Of a stretch of 14,429 bases of DNA, positions 6,216 through 14,429 are shown piece after piece (within the stretch, counting starts at the first letter, position 1; each line of letters opens with the position of its first letter). This DNA is from Thermoplasmata archaeon (GTDB taxonomy: Archaea > Thermoplasmatota > Thermoplasmata > GCA-020350865). A program made the translations under genes and the position numbers. Location of the stretch: contig CP070672.1 of NCBI GenBank assembly GCA_020351895.1, positions 1,753,104 through 1,767,532 on the forward strand, given 5' to 3'. The notes beneath the pieces are model-generated. The model was not told where the DNA came from. It was given only the letters and a program-made list of their open reading frames with translations, and did not search any database.

Positions 6216-9200
6216 ATGCGTGAGTTGGTTGAATCTTTTTTTAGGGAAAGAAGCATCGTTAATCATCATATCGCATCATACAATGACTTTTTACCCACCC
6301 CGGATAATCTAAACAGTGGAATGCAACGTCTTGTGGACAACATACGAATAGGAGATACTGAGGACGGGAGGGGCATAATAAGGCTCGAGGTGGACAAAAC
6401 AAGCGGTGAAACCATTGAAATCAGAGTGGGCAGGATTAGGAACCTGAAGACCGGTGCCATCGACAGGAACGCAAAGCCCACGATATTTGTGGACAATCCC
6501 AAGGTAAAGGAGGCCAATGGGGCCACACATCCACTAACACCAATGGAAGCCAGGCTGAGAAACCTGAACTATGAGGCTCCAATTTACCTAGAATGCACAG
6601 TTGTAGAGAACGGCGTGGATAAAGAGCCGGAAAGGGTTCATATTGGGAACCTTCCGGTGATGGTGAAATCAAAAAAGTGCAACATACATATAGACAGTAT
6701 TGACAGTGAAGTGGAGCTTTCCCGGGATGAATACATAAGAAAACTCATCGAATTCGGGGAGGATCCAATGGATCCTGGCGGTTATTTCATAATAGGTGGA
6801 ACAGAACGAACCCTGATATCTCTTGAGGATTTGGCACCCAACAGGGTGATGGTGGAGTTCAACGAGAGATACGGCCATAGAATGGAAGTGGCAAAAGTAT
6901 TCTCTCAAAGGGAAGGATACCGAGCCCTGACTTTGGTTGAAAAAAAGAGAGATGGTATGCTCATGGTATCTGTACCGGCGGCCTCAGGTCAGATCCCATT
7001 AGTGGTGCTAATGAAGGCTTTAGACATGGAAAGCGATGAGGCGATTTTCGAGTCCATTGTAAGCGATCCTGAGATGGCTAACATCGTATATGCCAATATC
7101 GAGGAGATCCAAAGCAAGAAATCCTATCCTCCCAATGGAATTTTCACAACAGAGGATGCCATACTGTTTCTTGAGAAGAAATTCGCCACAGGACAGGCCA
7201 AGGAATACAGAGTTAAAAAGGTGGCATCCATTCTCGATCGTTCCTTACTTCCTCATCTGGGGGATAGAACCGAGGATAGGTTAAAAAAGGCCATATTCCT
7301 TGGTAGGATAGCACGGACCGTTCTTGAACTTTCATTGGGAAAAAGGGAACCCGATGACAAGGATCACTACGCCAATAAGCGTTTAAAGTTGTCAGGCAAT
7401 CTGATGGAAGATCTTTTTCGGGTATCTTTCACCAATCTGATGAAGGATCTGAAATATCAGCTTGAAAGAAGCTTTTCCAGGAAGAAAGAGTTCAAAATCG
7501 CATCTGCCATAAGACCCGATTTGTTGTCGCAGAGATTGCTTCATGCCCTCGCCACGGGAAATTGGGTAGGCGGCAGAGCCGGAGTATCCCAACTTCTGGA
7601 CAGAACATGCAATATGAGCACACTGAGCCATCTAAGACGTGTAACATCCCCTTTAACAAGAAGTCAACCTCATTTTGAGGCCAGGGATTTACATCCAACT
7701 CAGTGGGGTAGACTTTGTCCCAATGAGACGCCAGAGGGCCAGAATTGCGGCCTTGTAAAGAACTGCACGCTGATAGTGGATGTTTCTGAGGGTTTTCTAG
7801 AAGAGGAAATCAAGATGCTCCTTGCCGATTTCGGTTTAAAGAAGGTAAGGGGTGAGAGAACCAAGGAAACCAGGGTTTATGTCAATGGGAATCTTGTTGG
7901 GCTTTACGATAATCCCGAGGAGCTGGTTCGTGAGGTGAGGGGTAAGAGGAGGATAGGTGCACTTTCCCACGAAGTGAACATTAGATACGACGAGAAGATG
8001 AACGAGATTCTAATAAACTCAGATGAAGGAAGGCTTAGAAGACCCTTGCTGGTGGTGGAGAATGGAAAGCTCCTTTTAACAAGAAAACATATAGAAGGAT
8101 TGCGGTCTGGAAAGCTCAGAATCATAGATTTGATCAGGGATGGTATAATCGAGTGGATCGATGCTGAAGAGGAGGAGGACACCTACATAGCTGTTTCAGC
8201 CTTCAAAACACCAAACAATTGCAATAAATGTCAGACTTACCTCTCAGAAAAAGACGTTACTTGGGTGAATATAGGTACAACAGAAAAAAAAGTGAAGCTC
8301 GAATGCAATTTCTGCCACGACCAGTTTGAAGTGGACAGCCTGCTTACACCTGAGCACTCCCATTTGGAGATTGATCCAATGGTGATACTGGGTGCTTGTA
8401 CCAACCTTATTCCATATCCAGAACACAATTCATCCCCAAGAAACACCATGGGAGCAGGGATGGCAAAGCAATCTTTAGGTCTAGGCTCGTCTAACTACAG
8501 GATATCTCCTGATACGAGGGGCCATCTTCTGCATTACCCAGAGAAACCAATGGTCCAAACCAAGGCCATGGAGTACGTGAACTTCAATAAGAGGCCAGCA
8601 GGTCAGAATTTTGTGGTTGCCGTGCTTTCATTTGAAGGTTATAACATGGAAGATGCCCTTGTTTTCAACAAAGCATCCATTGAGCGCGGTTTAGGTCATT
8701 CGACTTTTATGCGGACATACAGGGCGGAGGAAAGACGTTATCCTGGAGGACAGGAGGATCATTTCGAGATTCCAAGCCCCGATGTACGAGGAGCGAGGAC
8801 AGACATATCGTACAACAATCTAGGCGATGATGGATTGATTTCCCCAGAGGTTTATGTAGAGGGAGGGGATGTTCTTATAGGAAAGACTTCACCGCCTAGA
8901 TTCTTAGAGGAGCAACAGGATTTTCTTACACCGCAGAAGAGAAGGGAAACCTCAGTGACAGTTCGGCACGGAGAGCATGGTTATGTCGATTCTGTAATGC
9001 TCACCGAATCCGAGAATGGAAGCAGATTGGTGAATGTGAAGGTTCGAGATCCAAGATTTCCAGAGCTTGGAGACAAGTTCGCATCAAGACACGGCCAAAA
9101 AGGTGTTATTGGACTCCTCGTACCCCAGGAAGACATGCCCTTCACGGCGAGTGGCATAACCCCTGATTTGATCGCCAATCCCCATGCTATTCCCTCCAGA

Positions 9201-9809
9201 ATGACAGTAGCCCATGTTCTGGAAATGATCGGTGGAAAGGTCGGTGCAATGGATGGTAGGTTCATAGATGGCACAGCCTTCTCCGGAGAGAGAGAGGAAT
9301 CTTTGAGGCAAGGGCTTATGAGGCAGGGTTTCAAACACAACGGTAAGGAAGTCATGTATGATGGCAAGACCGGCCAGATAATAGAGGCCGAGATTTTCGT
9401 TGGCGTGATTTATTATCAGAAGCTTCACCACATGGTGGCAGGAAAGCATCATGTTCGCTCCCGCGGTCCAGTTCAGATTCTAACCCGTCAACCCACAGAA
9501 GGAAGGGCAAGGCAGGGGGGTCTTAGGTTCGGGGAAATGGAAAGGGATTGTTTAATTGGACATGGAGCAGCCATGGTGATCAAAGATCGTCTCCTTGATG
9601 AATCAGATGGTACGATTCAATACGTATGTGGAAATACAGAATGCGGTCATATCGCCTTGGCGGACAGGCAGGGAGCACTGCGCTGTCCTGTTTGTGGAAA
9701 CAATGCCAGTATTCATCCCATTCAAACCAGTTATGCGTTCAAGCTACTTTTGGACGAACTGTTGTCGCTTGGTGTTGCCATGAGATTACAACTGGAGGAC
9801 TTAAGATGA
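6216..9809 (+). CDS. rpoB: DNA-directed RNA polymerase subunit B (unsplit)
   Basis: This is the second-largest catalytic subunit, 1197 aa, present as one chain and not as B'' plus B'. ATG 6216 follows the rpoH stop directly, with GAGGGTG at 6202-6208 as the ribosome-binding site. Recognisable landmarks are the fork/lobe region [13 protein letters not shown], the [23 protein letters not shown] block, and [15 protein letters not shown] near residue 740. [16 protein letters not shown] and the basic [13 protein letters not shown] block near residues 954-966 line the active centre. The C-terminal clamp zinc module has C1138, C1143, C1157 and C1160. An unusual extra four-cysteine module at C669/C672/C697/C700 is inserted just before [12 protein letters not shown]. 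The stop overlaps the start of the following 42-codon ORF in an ATGA. Confidence 0.98.
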   Translation: MRELVESFFRERSIVNHHIASYNDFLPTPDNLNSGMQRLVDNIRIGDTEDGRGIIRLEVDKTSGETIEIRVGRIRNLKTGAIDRNAKPTIFVDNPKVKEANGATHPLTPMEARLRNLNYEAPIYLECTVVENGVDKEPERVHIGNLPVMVKSKKCNIHIDSIDSEVELSRDEYIRKLIEFGEDPMDPGGYFIIGGTERTLISLEDLAPNRVMVEFNERYGHRMEVAKVFSQREGYRALTLVEKKRDGMLMVSVPAASGQIPLVVLMKALDMESDEAIFESIVSDPEMANIVYANIEEIQSKKSYPPNGIFTTEDAILFLEKKFATGQAKEYRVKKVASILDRSLLPHLGDRTEDRLKKAIFLGRIARTVLELSLGKREPDDKDHYANKRLKLSGNLMEDLFRVSFTNLMKDLKYQLERSFSRKKEFKIASAIRPDLLSQRLLHALATGNWVGGRAGVSQLLDRTCNMSTLSHLRRVTSPLTRSQPHFEARDLHPTQWGRLCPNETPEGQNCGLVKNCTLIVDVSEGFLEEEIKMLLADFGLKKVRGERTKETRVYVNGNLVGLYDNPEELVREVRGKRRIGALSHEVNIRYDEKMNEILINSDEGRLRRPLLVVENGKLLLTRKHIEGLRSGKLRIIDLIRDGIIEWIDAEEEEDTYIAVSAFKTPNNCNKCQTYLSEKDVTWVNIGTTEKKVKLECNFCHDQFEVDSLLTPEHSHLEIDPMVILGACTNLIPYPEHNSSPRNTMGAGMAKQSLGLGSSNYRISPDTRGHLLHYPEKPMVQTKAMEYVNFNKRPAGQNFVVAVLSFEGYNMEDALVFNKASIERGLGHSTFMRTYRAEERRYPGGQEDHFEIPSPDVRGARTDISYNNLGDDGLISPEVYVEGGDVLIGKTSPPRFLEEQQDFLTPQKRRETSVTVRHGEHGYVDSVMLTESENGSRLVNVKVRDPRFPELGDKFASRHGQKGVIGLLVPQEDMPFTASGITPDLIANPHAIPSRMTVAHVLEMIGGKVGAMDGRFIDGTAFSGEREESLRQGLMRQGFKHNGKEVMYDGKTGQIIEAEIFVGVIYYQKLHHMVAGKHHVRSRGPVQILTRQPTEGRARQGGLRFGEMERDCLIGHGAAMVIKDRLLDESDGTIQYVCGNTECGHIALADRQGALRCPVCGNNASIHPIQTSYAFKLLLDELLSLGVAMRLQLEDLR

Positions 9810-9934
9810 GCAAGGTGAAATTCATAACAACTCGAGCAGATGTGGCTCGAGTTTTGGGATGCCCAAAACTTTTTACGAGGGCCGAGCCAGAGGTGAATTG
9901 TTTCAAAAAGTTTTGGTGGGGTGATTTGAGATGA
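9806..9934 (+). CDS. Small 42-aa ORF between rpoB and rpoA1 (possible leader peptide or microprotein)
   Basis: I do not recognise this product. The ORF starts at ATG 9806, overlapping the rpoB stop (ATGA), and ends at TGA 9932-9934, overlapping the rpoA1 start (ATGA again). A strong GGAGG lies at 9794-9798, 7 nt before the ATG. The peptide is basic, has two cysteines (19 and 32) and ends in an aromatic-rich KKFWWGDLR. Its frame is open upstream into rpoB, but the ribosome-binding site and junction point to 9806 as the start. Its coding sequence also contains three overlapping perfect stem-loops, so it may serve mainly as a translated leader coupling rpoB and rpoA1 expression. A real structural microprotein of the polymerase, or an untranslated spacer that is open by chance, remain possible. 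Confidence 0.5.
   Translation: MSKVKFITTRADVARVLGCPKLFTRAEPEVNCFKKFWWGDLR
9829..9916 (+). promoter_or_regulatory. Cluster of mutually exclusive stem-loops ahead of rpoA1 (attenuator-like)
   Basis: P1 pairs AACTCGAGC (9829-9837) with GCTCGAGTT (9845-9853), 9 perfect pairs and a 7-nt loop. P2 pairs AGTTTTGGG (9850-9858) with CCCAAAACT (9862-9870), 9 pairs and a 3-nt loop. P3 pairs CCAAAACTTTTT (9863-9874) with AAAAAGTTTTGG (9905-9916), 12 pairs and a 30-nt loop. P1 and P2 share 9850-9853, and P2 and P3 share 9863-9870, so neighbours cannot coexist. P3's right arm reaches into the rpoA1 ribosome-binding site GGTGGGGTGA (9915-9924). P2 is followed by TTTT. The regulatory role is inferred from structure alone. 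Confidence 0.5.
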
Positions 9935-12693
9935 TTGGCCGTGGTGTTTCCAAGAGGATCAAAAGCATAAAATTCGCATTTCTTTCACCTGAAGAAATGC
10001 GAAAATTGTCTGCCACCAAGATAATAACTGCAGATACATATGATGATGATGGTTTTCCCATAGACATGGGACTCATGGATCCTCATCTCGGTGTGATAGA
10101 GCCTGGATTGAGGTGTAAAACATGCGGAAAAAAAGTGGACGATTGCCCAGGTCATTTCGGCCACATAGATTTGGCGATGCCGGTGATTCATGTTGGTTAT
10201 GTAAAAGACATAAAAAATCTGTTAAAAGCCACGTGCAGGGAATGTGGTCGGCTTCTACTCACAGAGATGCAGGCTAAGGAATACAAGAAAGATATGGACA
10301 GAATAGGTGGTTCAGGTGGAGACTTCCTTGATGTGATGTTGGTCACGAAAGAGACGGCCAAGGATGCAAGTAAAAGACAGACATGTCCTCATTGCGATGC
10401 AGTTCAAAGAAAGATCACGTTGGACAAACCCACATCATTTAGAGAAGATGGCCATAAGCTCACACCTAAAGAGGTCAGAGAGAGATTGGAAAAAATCCCT
10501 GACGAGGATCTTGTTCCGCTGGGGATTCACCCAGGGATCGCAAGACCTGAATGGATGGTTCTTACTGCCTTGCTGGTGCCTCCGGTCACGGTGAGGCCCT
10601 CCATCACCCTTGAGTCAGGAGACAGATCAGAAGATGACCTCACGCACAAGCTCGTTGATGTTCTAAGAATCAATCAGCGCCTTCGGGAAAACAGGGATGC
10701 AGGTGCGCCTCAACTAATTGTAGAGGATCTTTGGGAACTCCTTCAATACCATGTTACCACCTACTTCGACAACCAAACATCTGGCATTCCACCTGCAAGA
10801 CACCGCTCGGGTAGGCCCCTAAAAACACTTGCACAACGCTTAAAGGGGAAGGAAGGAAGGTTCAGATCTAACCTATCAGGTAAGAGGGTGAATTTCTCTG
10901 CAAGAACCGTAATCTCCCCTGATCCCCTTCTATCCATAAACGAGGTGGGAATACCTGTTGAAACCGCAAAGGAACTCACTGTACCCATAAGGGTCACACC
11001 CTACAATATCGAAACCATCCGGGAACTCATCAAAAAAACTGTTGAGCCTCCGGAAGATGGATTCTACAGAGCTGGTGTAAACTATGTGATAAGACCAGAT
11101 AATCGAAGGGTGAAGGTCACGGAAAAGAATGCCGAGACTCTCACAGAGAGCATTGATATCGGATACACTGTAGAGAGACAGCTTGTAGATGGTGACATCG
11201 TACTTTTCAACAGACAGCCATCTCTTCACAGAATGTCCATGATGGCCCATGAAGTGAGGGTTCTGCCCTACAAGACTTTCAGGTTCAATCTCGCAGTATG
11301 TCCACCCTACAACGCCGATTTTGACGGCGATGAGATGAATTTACATGTTCTACAAAGCGAAGAGGCGAGGGTGGAAGCGAAGGTTCTCATGAGGGTCCAG
11401 GAACACATAATATCGCCGAGATTCGGGGGGCCAGTCATTGGTGCAATTCATGATTATGTAACAGGTAGTTTCCTTCTTACATTCAAAGATGCCAAGTTCA
11501 CAAGAGAGCAGGTGATCCGTATTCTTTCGAAGTTGGAATACAAGGATTTGCCTCCTTCCCATATGGAAGACGGTGTGGAATTCTGGTATGGAAAGGAACT
11601 CTTTAATCTTGCCTTGCCTAAGGATCTGAGCATGGAGTTTAAAGCCTCTATTTGTCAACATTGTGACGATTGCATGAAGACTGACTGCGATGTTGATGCC
11701 TTTGTGCACATCAAAGACGGGAAGATACTATGTGGTACAATAGACGAAAAGGCTGTTGGAGCTTTTAAGGGCCGAATCCTGGATAAAGTGGCAAGAGATT
11801 ACGGATCCGATAAAGCTAGGGAGTTCATTGATACCATAACGAAACTCGCTTTAGGTGCGATAATGGTGAAAGGCTTTACAACAGGAATAGATGATGAGGA
11901 CATACCTGAAGAGGCAAAGATACAGGTGGAGGATCTTTTAAAGGGTGCGAAGAGGGAGGTGGATGAACTCGTTTCAGCATACAGAGAGGGAATTCTTGAA
12001 CAGATGCCGGGCCGAAGTTTGGAGGAGACCCTGGAGGTGGAGGTAATGAAGGTCCTAGGGCGTGCCAGGGACACGGCAGGTCAAATCGCAGGAAAACATC
12101 TTGGTTTGGAAAACTCGGCAGTTATCATGGCAAAGTCGGGAGCAAGAGGATCCATGTTGAACCTGAGTCAAATGGCGGGATCCATCGGTCAGCAGGCTGT
12201 CAGAGGCGAAAGGATCAACAGGGGGTATTGGGGAAGAACATTGCCCCATTTCAGGAAACATGATTTGGGTGCCGAGGCAAAAGGTTTCGTGGAATCAAGC
12301 TATAAAAGCGGTCTTGGCCCTACCGAGTATTTCTTTCATAGTATGGGTGGTAGAGAAGGTCTTGTTGACACAGCGGTGCGGACCTCCCGTTCTGGGTATA
12401 TGCAGAGGAGATTGATTAATGCACTGGAGGATTTGAAGGTAAAGCAGGATGGCACAGTGAGGAACACCGCAAATACCATCATCCAGTTTAAATATGGGGA
12501 GGATGGTATTGATCCAAGTAGGAGCATAAGAGGGGACGCAATAGACATAGATGATATTTTATTAGAGATACTTGGAGAGAGGTATTGGGATCTTTACACC
12601 GGAGAAAGAGAAAAGGCTTTGGCAGGATATGGAATCCAAGAGAAGGATATGTTGGCCATTGCCTTTGAAGAGAATGTTGAGGAGGAGGAATAG
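9931..12693 (+). CDS. rpoA1: DNA-directed RNA polymerase subunit A' (Rpo1N)
   Basis: This is the N-terminal part of the largest subunit, 920 aa, and it holds the active-site metal. The catalytic NADFDGDE lies at residues 461-468, with D463, D465 and D467 binding Mg2+. The clamp zinc ligands are C62, C65, C72 and H75 (CPGHFGH). A second set, C102/C105 with C152/C155, forms another zinc site. RFRSNLSGKRVNFSARTVISPDP and the FNRQPSLHRMSMMAHEVRV block are the usual switch and active-site segments. The bridge-helix region SMGGREGLVDTAVRTSRSGY is near the C-terminus. A compact cluster C575/C578/C581/C586 (CQHCDDCMKTDC) could bind zinc or an Fe-S cluster. ATG 9931 is preceded by GGTGGGGTGA at 9915-9924. 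The gene ends 3 nt before the rpoA2 start. Confidence 0.98.
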   Translation: MIGRGVSKRIKSIKFAFLSPEEMRKLSATKIITADTYDDDGFPIDMGLMDPHLGVIEPGLRCKTCGKKVDDCPGHFGHIDLAMPVIHVGYVKDIKNLLKATCRECGRLLLTEMQAKEYKKDMDRIGGSGGDFLDVMLVTKETAKDASKRQTCPHCDAVQRKITLDKPTSFREDGHKLTPKEVRERLEKIPDEDLVPLGIHPGIARPEWMVLTALLVPPVTVRPSITLESGDRSEDDLTHKLVDVLRINQRLRENRDAGAPQLIVEDLWELLQYHVTTYFDNQTSGIPPARHRSGRPLKTLAQRLKGKEGRFRSNLSGKRVNFSARTVISPDPLLSINEVGIPVETAKELTVPIRVTPYNIETIRELIKKTVEPPEDGFYRAGVNYVIRPDNRRVKVTEKNAETLTESIDIGYTVERQLVDGDIVLFNRQPSLHRMSMMAHEVRVLPYKTFRFNLAVCPPYNADFDGDEMNLHVLQSEEARVEAKVLMRVQEHIISPRFGGPVIGAIHDYVTGSFLLTFKDAKFTREQVIRILSKLEYKDLPPSHMEDGVEFWYGKELFNLALPKDLSMEFKASICQHCDDCMKTDCDVDAFVHIKDGKILCGTIDEKAVGAFKGRILDKVARDYGSDKAREFIDTITKLALGAIMVKGFTTGIDDEDIPEEAKIQVEDLLKGAKREVDELVSAYREGILEQMPGRSLEETLEVEVMKVLGRARDTAGQIAGKHLGLENSAVIMAKSGARGSMLNLSQMAGSIGQQAVRGERINRGYWGRTLPHFRKHDLGAEAKGFVESSYKSGLGPTEYFFHSMGGREGLVDTAVRTSRSGYMQRRLINALEDLKVKQDGTVRNTANTIIQFKYGEDGIDPSRSIRGDAIDIDDILLEILGERYWDLYTGEREKALAGYGIQEKDMLAIAFEENVEEEE
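9973..10003 (+). promoter_or_regulatory. 12-bp perfect hairpin in the 5' coding region of rpoA1
   Basis: TTCGCATTTCTT (9973-9984) pairs perfectly with AAGAAATGCGAA (9992-10003), and a T·G pair (9985/9991) leaves a loop of five bases. It lies about 40-70 nt after the rpoA1 ATG, within codons for the FAFLSPEEMRKL region. A stem this long at this point could slow ribosomes or mark a processing site. The function is unknown. Confidence 0.45.
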
Positions 12694-14148
<1,455 letters not shown>

Positions 14149-14202
14149 CTGGTTTTAGGCAAAAATTGAAATACTTCTTTGAGAATCTAAGGTGGACTGG
14201 AT

Positions 14203-14429
14203 ATGGACATAAACAAAGCATTGAAAACAGCCGTGACAACTGGAAAGGTGCTTTTTGGTTTCGAGCAAACCATGAAAGCGATTAATGCTAAAAAGGCGAA
14301 GTTGATCATAGTTTCATCCAACTGCCCCGATAAACATATAGCCTTAATCAAGGAGAATAAAGAGGTGCCTTATCATAGATTTAATGGCACGAATATAGAA
14401 CTATGCTCCGCCTGCGGAAAACACTTCTC
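14203..14429 (+). CDS. rpl30e: Ribosomal protein L30e, 3' end outside window
   Basis: ATG 14203 opens a frame that runs to the window edge (75 codons seen). The N-terminal NKALKTAVTTGKVLFGFEQTMKAI segment, then KKAKLIIVSSNCPDKH and the CSACGKHF turn are the L7Ae/L30e fold signature of archaeal L30e, a large-subunit protein that binds kink-turn RNA. AAGGTGG at 14189-14195 is the ribosome-binding site, 7 nt upstream. rpl30e directly after rpoA2 is the conserved archaeal order, usually continuing with nusA, rps12 and rps7. The 54-nt gap before it shows no clear terminator, so cotranscription with rpoA2 is likely. Confidence 0.93.
   Translation, partial: MDINKALKTAVTTGKVLFGFEQTMKAINAKKAKLIIVSSNCPDKHIALIKENKEVPYHRFNGTNIELCSACGKHF

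Noticed and set aside
8981..9452. Long minus-strand ORFs (128 and 122 codons)
   Set aside because: They are antisense to the most conserved active-site segment of rpoB; shadow frames.
6216..9809. Split or frameshifted rpoB
   Set aside because: The frame is continuous with all conserved blocks in order, so B is a genuine single chain.
9626..9934. 102-codon reading of the frame that contains the small ORF
   Set aside because: Its upstream part overlaps the conserved zinc module of rpoB. Only the part from ATG 9806 has a ribosome-binding site and junction evidence, so only that was kept.

Overview
The window is archaeal. It carries the split RNA polymerase largest subunit (A' and A'') with an unsplit B subunit in the order rpoH-rpoB-rpoA1-rpoA2-rpl30e. 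It also has FlaI/FlaJ-type secretion genes, tRNA genes with archaeal bulge-helix-bulge introns and no encoded CCA, and TATA-type promoters. The unsplit B subunit argues against most methanogens, Archaeoglobus and haloarchaea. Together with the rest it suggests a Thermoplasmata-like euryarchaeon, but that placement is an inference and cannot be proved from the window.

Region 1 (1-4758, + strand) is a type IV pilus/Tad-like secretion operon. It holds the C-terminal half of one secretion ATPase (cut by the window edge), two different FlaJ/TadC-like inner-membrane platform proteins, and a second, full-length paralogous ATPase with an N-terminal coiled coil. Genes overlap or are closely spaced, and T-rich tracts follow the last one.

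Region 2 (4759-5954) has no convincing protein gene. On the minus strand lies tRNA-Pro(GGG), interrupted by a 55-nt intron. Next to it are two structured elements that copy the tRNA-Pro acceptor-stem ends but not a tRNA body. On the plus strand lies tRNA-Lys(TTT), split by three introns: D-loop, anticodon loop and T-loop. Two of these introns have clean bulge-helix-bulge sites. The remainder is A/T-rich DNA with promoter-like boxes.

Region 3 (5955-14429, + strand) is the RNA polymerase operon: rpoH, rpoB, a previously unlabelled 42-codon ORF, rpoA1, rpoA2 and the start of rpl30e. RpoB has a four-cysteine zinc-ribbon-like insertion, and RpoA2 has a roughly 90-residue N-terminal extension with a lysine-rich linker. 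The rpoB-rpoA1 junction is the most unusual spot. The 42-codon ORF is tied to both neighbours by ATGA overlaps. It contains three perfect stem-loops that exclude one another, the last covering the edge of the rpoA1 ribosome-binding site. A further 12-bp perfect hairpin lies just inside rpoA1. This looks like a leader-peptide/attenuator arrangement setting A' output relative to B, which is an inference from sequence.
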